Source: Lentisphaeria bacterium
Lineage (GTDB): Bacteria > Verrucomicrobiota > Lentisphaeria > Victivallales > UBA1829
Assembly: GCA_017503375.1 (NCBI GenBank)
Contig: JAFVTF010000039.1
Location: forward strand, 1-55,315
Reading direction: 5' to 3'
Length of the DNA: 55,315 nucleotides
Made by a program: the position numbers and the translations under genes. Under the pieces are notes generated by a model. The model did no database searches. It saw only the letters and a program-made list of their open reading frames with translations, and was not told the origin of the DNA. This document shows, in pieces, positions 52,060-55,315 of this stretch (positions are counted from its first letter, which is position 1; each line of letters starts with the position of its first letter).

Positions 52060-53256
52060 TTATCCCTTCAGGACAGCTAAAGGCGTTAACCGGACCAGCG
52101 GTTCGATTAAATCAAGTTCTGAAGAAATAACATCTTCAATATCCTTGTATGCCTGAGGTGCTTCGGAAAGGTCAACCGTTCCCTTGTGCTTTCCGTGCTG
52201 AAGTTTGCTCCAGCGTTCACAAACGATTCCAGCCATAGCAGTATCACATTCCTGAACGGTCAAAGTCTTGCTTGCTTCATTTCTGCTCATACGGCGTCCG
52301 GCACCGTGGGAACAGCTTTGGAATGATTGCGGATTTCCCAATCCGCGCACAATGTAGCTTGCAGTTCCCATTGATCCCGGAATGATTCCGATCTCATTCA
52401 GCTTTGCACTGGTTGCACCCTTGCGGTGAATGTAAAGTTCTTCTCCGAAATGTTCTTCCAATGCTGCGTAGTTGTGATGAATATTCACCTCCCGGATAAA
52501 GTTGACTTCCGGCACAAATTCAGAAATCGTTTCCTTGAATGTGTTCATCATGCGGCGTCGGTTCTCTCTGGCATAATCCAATGCAAACTGCATATCCCGC
52601 AGATATCCCTGTCCGGCTTGTTCCTCCAGAGGGAGAAATGTCAGCTGTTTGTCTGCGATCGGTGCATAAAAACGTTCGCAAAGTTCCAAAGCCTTTTCAT
52701 GATAAACATCATGGATTCTCTTTCCGAGGTTCCGGCTTCCGGAATGAATCATCAGCCATACAAACCCGTTATCACTCTTCTGAAGTTCGATGAAATGGTT
52801 TCCTCCGCCCAGAGTTCCCAGATTCTGACGGTCAAGCTTTGTCACAAATTCCGGCACAGCTCCTTCTGAATCCAGATAAGTTTCAAAACCATCCCAAGCC
52901 TGTTCAACTTTGTAGGAACGTCCATCTCCAACAGGAATTTTTGACTTTAAGGAATCTTGAATCTGACGGCGGAATTTTATTTCAGTCATGCGTTCTGCGG
53001 GAATATCTGTTTCCACTGCAATCATTCCGCAACCGATATCAACGCCGACAGCAGACGGGAGGACTGCATTTTTTGCACCAACTACGCCGCCGATCGGCAT
53101 TCCGTACCCGCAGTGACAGTCCGGCATCAGAGCCACATGGCTTCTCAGTGCCGGATGGTTTGCCAGATTTCGGGCCTGCTGCATTGCTTCCGGTTCCACA
53201 TCAGCACACCAGCTCTTGATCGGTATTCTTGCATTTTCTCCTGTTACCCATTGCAT
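52060..53256 (-). CDS. rtcB: RNA-splicing ligase RtcB
   Basis: A 398-aa RNA ligase that joins 2',3'-cyclic phosphate or 3'-phosphate to 5'-OH ends using GTP and Mn. Metal and active-site residues are present: Cys in VGVDIGCGM, His in GGGNHFIEL, His in MIHSGSRNLG, and SHGAGRR, whose His is guanylylated. Length matches E. coli RtcB. AAGGAG precedes the ATG. No rtcA (RNA cyclase) is adjacent. It is divergent from rtcR and has a sigma-54 promoter, so it should be induced by RtcR on RNA damage or stress. Confidence 0.96.
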   Translation of the reverse strand: MQWVTGENARIPIKSWCADVEPEAMQQARNLANHPALRSHVALMPDCHCGYGMPIGGVVGAKNAVLPSAVGVDIGCGMIAVETDIPAERMTEIKFRRQIQDSLKSKIPVGDGRSYKVEQAWDGFETYLDSEGAVPEFVTKLDRQNLGTLGGGNHFIELQKSDNGFVWLMIHSGSRNLGKRIHDVYHEKALELCERFYAPIADKQLTFLPLEEQAGQGYLRDMQFALDYARENRRRMMNTFKETISEFVPEVNFIREVNIHHNYAALEEHFGEELYIHRKGATSAKLNEIGIIPGSMGTASYIVRGLGNPQSFQSCSHGAGRRMSRNEASKTLTVQECDTAMAGIVCERWSKLQHGKHKGTVDLSEAPQAYKDIEDVISSELDLIEPLVRLTPLAVLKG

Positions 53257-53310
53257 TTTTCTTTTCTCCTTAATGTTTTGTTATGAGTTTTGCGAGGCAT
53301 TTTAACTCAT

Positions 53311-53326
53311 AGCAAGAGGTATGCCA
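53311..53326 (-). promoter_or_regulatory. Sigma-54 (-24/-12) promoter of rtcB
   Basis: Read on the minus strand TGGCATACCTCTTGCT: TGGCA and TTGC with exactly ten bases between GG and GC, as sigma-54 requires. Transcription would start near 53300, leaving a leader of about 44 bases. Confidence 0.85.
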
Positions 53327-53377
53327 ACTTTTTATTTATGGTGTAAAATAGCACAATATACACAGAAAACAAATTTT

Positions 53378-53389
53378 TTTGCTTGCAAA
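53378..53389. promoter_or_regulatory. TTTGC-TT-GCAAA inverted repeat, candidate RtcR site
   Basis: About 80 bases upstream of the rtcB transcription start, a usual enhancer distance, and overlapping the -35 of the rtcR promoter. It could serve both activation of rtcB and autoregulation. Inference. Confidence 0.4.
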
Positions 53390-53410
53390 TTTAATTTTTA
53401 ATGCTATATT
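53383..53410 (+). promoter_or_regulatory. Promoter of rtcR
   Basis: TTGCAA, 16-base spacer, TATATT; leader of about 40 bases. Confidence 0.6.
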
Positions 53411-53456
53411 CTATCTTTATAATAAATTATATAATTATATAATTATGGAGAGAAAA

Positions 53457-55073
53457 ATGAATATTGTTGTATCTATTCTCGGGACAACTCTCGATGCCCG
53501 CCGCTCAGGGAAGGGAAGCAAACGGTTTGAAACATGGCGTCCGTCAGTGGCTCTTGTCATGCAGGAAAATATACGCTTCGACCGCTATTATCTGATTTAT
53601 TCCAGAAAATTTGAACATTTGAAAGACATTATCGTTAAAGATATCGAATACTGTGATCCGCAAATTGAGGTTATTACCGTTCCAACGGAGATCAGGGACC
53701 CCTGGAATTTTGAGGAAGTCTATTCTGCTCTTTATGATTTCAGTAAAGAATATGATTTGCATAATGAGGGTGATCAATGTTATATTCACATCACCACTGG
53801 AACGCACGTGGCGCAGATTTGTCTTTTTCTGCTGAATGAATCCCATCATCTTCCGGGAAAACTGATTCAGACGAATCCGGCGCCCGGCGGAAATCCGGCA
53901 GGAACTTATTCCATCATTGATCTTGACTTGTCGCAATATGATCAGATCGCAAAACGTTTTTCCGAAGAGCGGAAAGTCGTTCAGAATTATCTGAAATCCG
54001 GGATCGAAACCCGCAATGCCGCATTCAATGAAATGATTTCAACCATTGAAAAAGTTTCCTCCAGATCGCGGGAACCAATTCTGCTGACTGGTCCGACCGG
54101 GGCAGGGAAGTCCATGCTCGCACGCCGGATTTATGACCATCGCCGTATTTCTCAGCAGCTGAAGGGAGAATTCGTGAATGTGAATTGTGCAACGTTGCGC
54201 GGAGATCAGGCTATGAGTGTTTTGTTCGGACACAAAAAAGGTGCATTTACCGGGGCTGTGGCGGACCGGCCGGGGCTGTTGAAAAAAGCTGATCAAGGTA
54301 TGTTATTTCTTGACGAGATCGGGGAACTCGGTCCGGATGAACAGGCTATGCTGCTTCATGCCATTGAGGAGAAGAAATTTTTTCCTTTGGGTGCAGATAA
54401 CGAAACGGAAAGTTCTTTTGAATTGATTTGCGGAACAAACCGGGATTTGGAGGAAGATGTTCTGGCAGGACGATTCCGGGCTGATTTGCTTGCAAGAATC
54501 AATCTCTGGGAGTTTCGGCTTCCGGGCTTGGCTGAACGCCGGGAGGATATCGAACCGAACCTGGTTTATGAGCTTTATCATTTCATAGAAAAATATGACC
54601 GCTGGGTATCGTTCAATAAAGAAGCGAAAGAAGAGTTCCTGAAATTTGCCATGGATCCTTCAACAGAATGGAAAGGGAATTTCCGTGAACTCAATGCAAT
54701 GATCACCCGCATGGCAACGCTTGCTCCCGGCAGCAGAATCACCGTTGAAATCGTTAAAGATGAAATCGCCAGATACCGGAAGAAAGAAAAATTGCAGAAA
54801 AACAATGAGATTCTTGCTTCTCTTCTTGGGGAGGATTATCAATCAAAATATGATGTCTTTGATCTGGTGCAGCTGGAAAAGGTTATTGAAATCTGCCGGA
54901 AATCAAAAAACTGTGCCGAAGCAGGAAAAAAACTCTTTTCCGTTTCCAGAACGGAACGGAAATCCACAAATGATTCCGATCGGTTGAGCAAATATCTTGC
55001 CCGTTTCGGTTTGGATTTTCAAACAGTGAATCCGGCTAACATAATTAGCTCTGTTCCCCATATGGGTTGGTAA
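53457..55073 (+). CDS. rtcR: Sigma-54-dependent activator RtcR
   Basis: A 538-aa regulator. The N-terminal 180 residues are the CARF-type RtcR domain (IVVSILGTTLD, CYIHITTGTHVAQI), which in relatives senses RNA ends or cyclic nucleotides. The AAA+ domain follows (about 185-440): Walker A GPTGAGKS, the sigma-54 contact loop GAFTGA, Walker B MLFLDEIGE and an RFRADLLARI sensor region. A C-terminal helix-turn-helix is expected at about 475-520. GGAG precedes the chosen ATG; 26 upstream codons were rejected. The last eight residues (SSVPHMGW) and the TAA lie inside repeat copy 5. Confidence 0.95.
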   Translation: MNIVVSILGTTLDARRSGKGSKRFETWRPSVALVMQENIRFDRYYLIYSRKFEHLKDIIVKDIEYCDPQIEVITVPTEIRDPWNFEEVYSALYDFSKEYDLHNEGDQCYIHITTGTHVAQICLFLLNESHHLPGKLIQTNPAPGGNPAGTYSIIDLDLSQYDQIAKRFSEERKVVQNYLKSGIETRNAAFNEMISTIEKVSSRSREPILLTGPTGAGKSMLARRIYDHRRISQQLKGEFVNVNCATLRGDQAMSVLFGHKKGAFTGAVADRPGLLKKADQGMLFLDEIGELGPDEQAMLLHAIEEKKFFPLGADNETESSFELICGTNRDLEEDVLAGRFRADLLARINLWEFRLPGLAERREDIEPNLVYELYHFIEKYDRWVSFNKEAKEEFLKFAMDPSTEWKGNFRELNAMITRMATLAPGSRITVEIVKDEIARYRKKEKLQKNNEILASLLGEDYQSKYDVFDLVQLEKVIEICRKSKNCAEAGKKLFSVSRTERKSTNDSDRLSKYLARFGLDFQTVNPANIISSVPHMGW

Positions 55074-55190
55074 ATCCTTCTACTTAACTTTTAAGATGGC
55101 ATTTTGATTTTTGTACTGCAAAAATCGGAATGTCGCAAAAAGGTTTGGGAAAAAAGGGTGGAGTTTGAGGAGGGGAAAAAGGACCTTTCC
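55048..55190 (+). repeat. Dispersed hairpin element, copy 5 (truncated)
   Basis: Starts with the intact left end GCTCTGTTCCCC, continues through the shared central block, and matches copy 1 in its stem arm (GAGGAGGGGAAAAAG). It then stops abruptly after GGACCTTTCC, in the loop of the hairpin, so the right half is missing. Its left end encodes the C-terminus and stop codon of rtcR. Confidence 0.85.
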
Positions 55191-55217
55191 TTGTATATTA
55201 CTCCCCAGTTATCAGAT

Positions 55218-55285
55218 AGCAGCAGCTCCCTTTGGCGAGAATGGGTATTTCAACTCGTCGGAGCCAAAGGTGAAGAGCTGCTGCT
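55218..55285. other. Two-part inverted repeat near the window end
   Basis: Outer arms AGCAGCAGCTC (55218-55228) and GAGCTGCTGCT (55275-55285) and inner arms CCTTTGGC (55229-55236) and GCCAAAGG (55263-55270), all perfect, with a four-base bulge and a 26-base loop. TTGACA-N16-TACGGT (55285-55312) follows, possibly a promoter for something beyond the window. Open frames here are accidental. Confidence 0.55.
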
Positions 55286-55315
55286 TGACAAATGAAAAAG
55301 TTATGCTACGGTAAC

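Noticed and set aside
55104..55295. Short frames at the right window end
   Set aside because: They run through repeat copy 5 and the inverted repeat; no protein-like composition.

Overview
The window looks like chromosomal DNA of a Lentisphaerota-type bacterium (Victivallis-like, probably a carbohydrate-eating gut lineage). This is inference from content. There are two pseudopilin-like proteins with the [11 protein letters not shown] leader helix and an H-X9-DG ending, several unusual glycosidase families (GHL6-like, DUF6067-like, GH20-like, GH106-like), giant secreted beta-helix and LamG proteins, and moderate GC with AT-rich spacers. Most promoters fit TTGAAA/TTGCAA-N16-18-TATATT. No rRNA, tRNA or CRISPR array was seen.

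Layout. 1-11122: a first glycan locus. A GHL6-like glycosidase and a TIM-barrel sugar isomerase (minus strand) diverge from a GntR-type regulator, a pseudopilin, a 1371-aa secreted LamG/CBM9/DUF6067 protein and a GH20-like enzyme. 11341-15512: rpsA (ribosomal protein S1), an MmcB-like putative nuclease, a split chromate transporter pair and a 68-aa Cys protein. 15576-17783: a repeat element, a GT2 plus polysaccharide deacetylase operon, and a decayed mobile-element-like segment. 17784-23857: a methyl-cycle operon (metK, PfkB-type adenosine kinase, ahcY, and a TauE/SafE permease broken by a stop codon), preceded by galE and a DnaQ-like exonuclease. 24042-30950: a cytoplasmic sugar operon (isomerase, LacI regulator, GH4, two Gfo/Idh/MocA enzymes, an enolase-superfamily enzyme). 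31075-37431: a 1589-aa DinG-RecQ double helicase followed by a 25-aa membrane peptide, and divergently a GNAT-like protein. 37517-47038: a second glycan locus with the same plan as the first (GH106-like gene divergent from GntR regulator, pseudopilin, 1097-aa beta-helix protein, M14 peptidase). 47208-51919: a secreted phosphoesterase, a zinc ribbon and a GlpA/GlpB/DUF1667-type redox operon. 52060-55073: the RNA-repair pair rtcB/rtcR with a clear sigma-54 promoter for rtcB.

The most interesting items are (a) a dispersed element of about 200 bp, five copies here, all at gene 3' ends, with a long stem kept by compensatory changes and with ends that encode the last residues and stop codons of neighbouring genes; (b) the duplicated regulator-pseudopilin-secreted-giant locus plan, with a perfect 18-bp palindrome in one regulator leader and pseudopilins lacking the usual glycine before the cleavage site; (c) the DinG-RecQ fusion with an unrecognised C-terminal region of about 400 residues.
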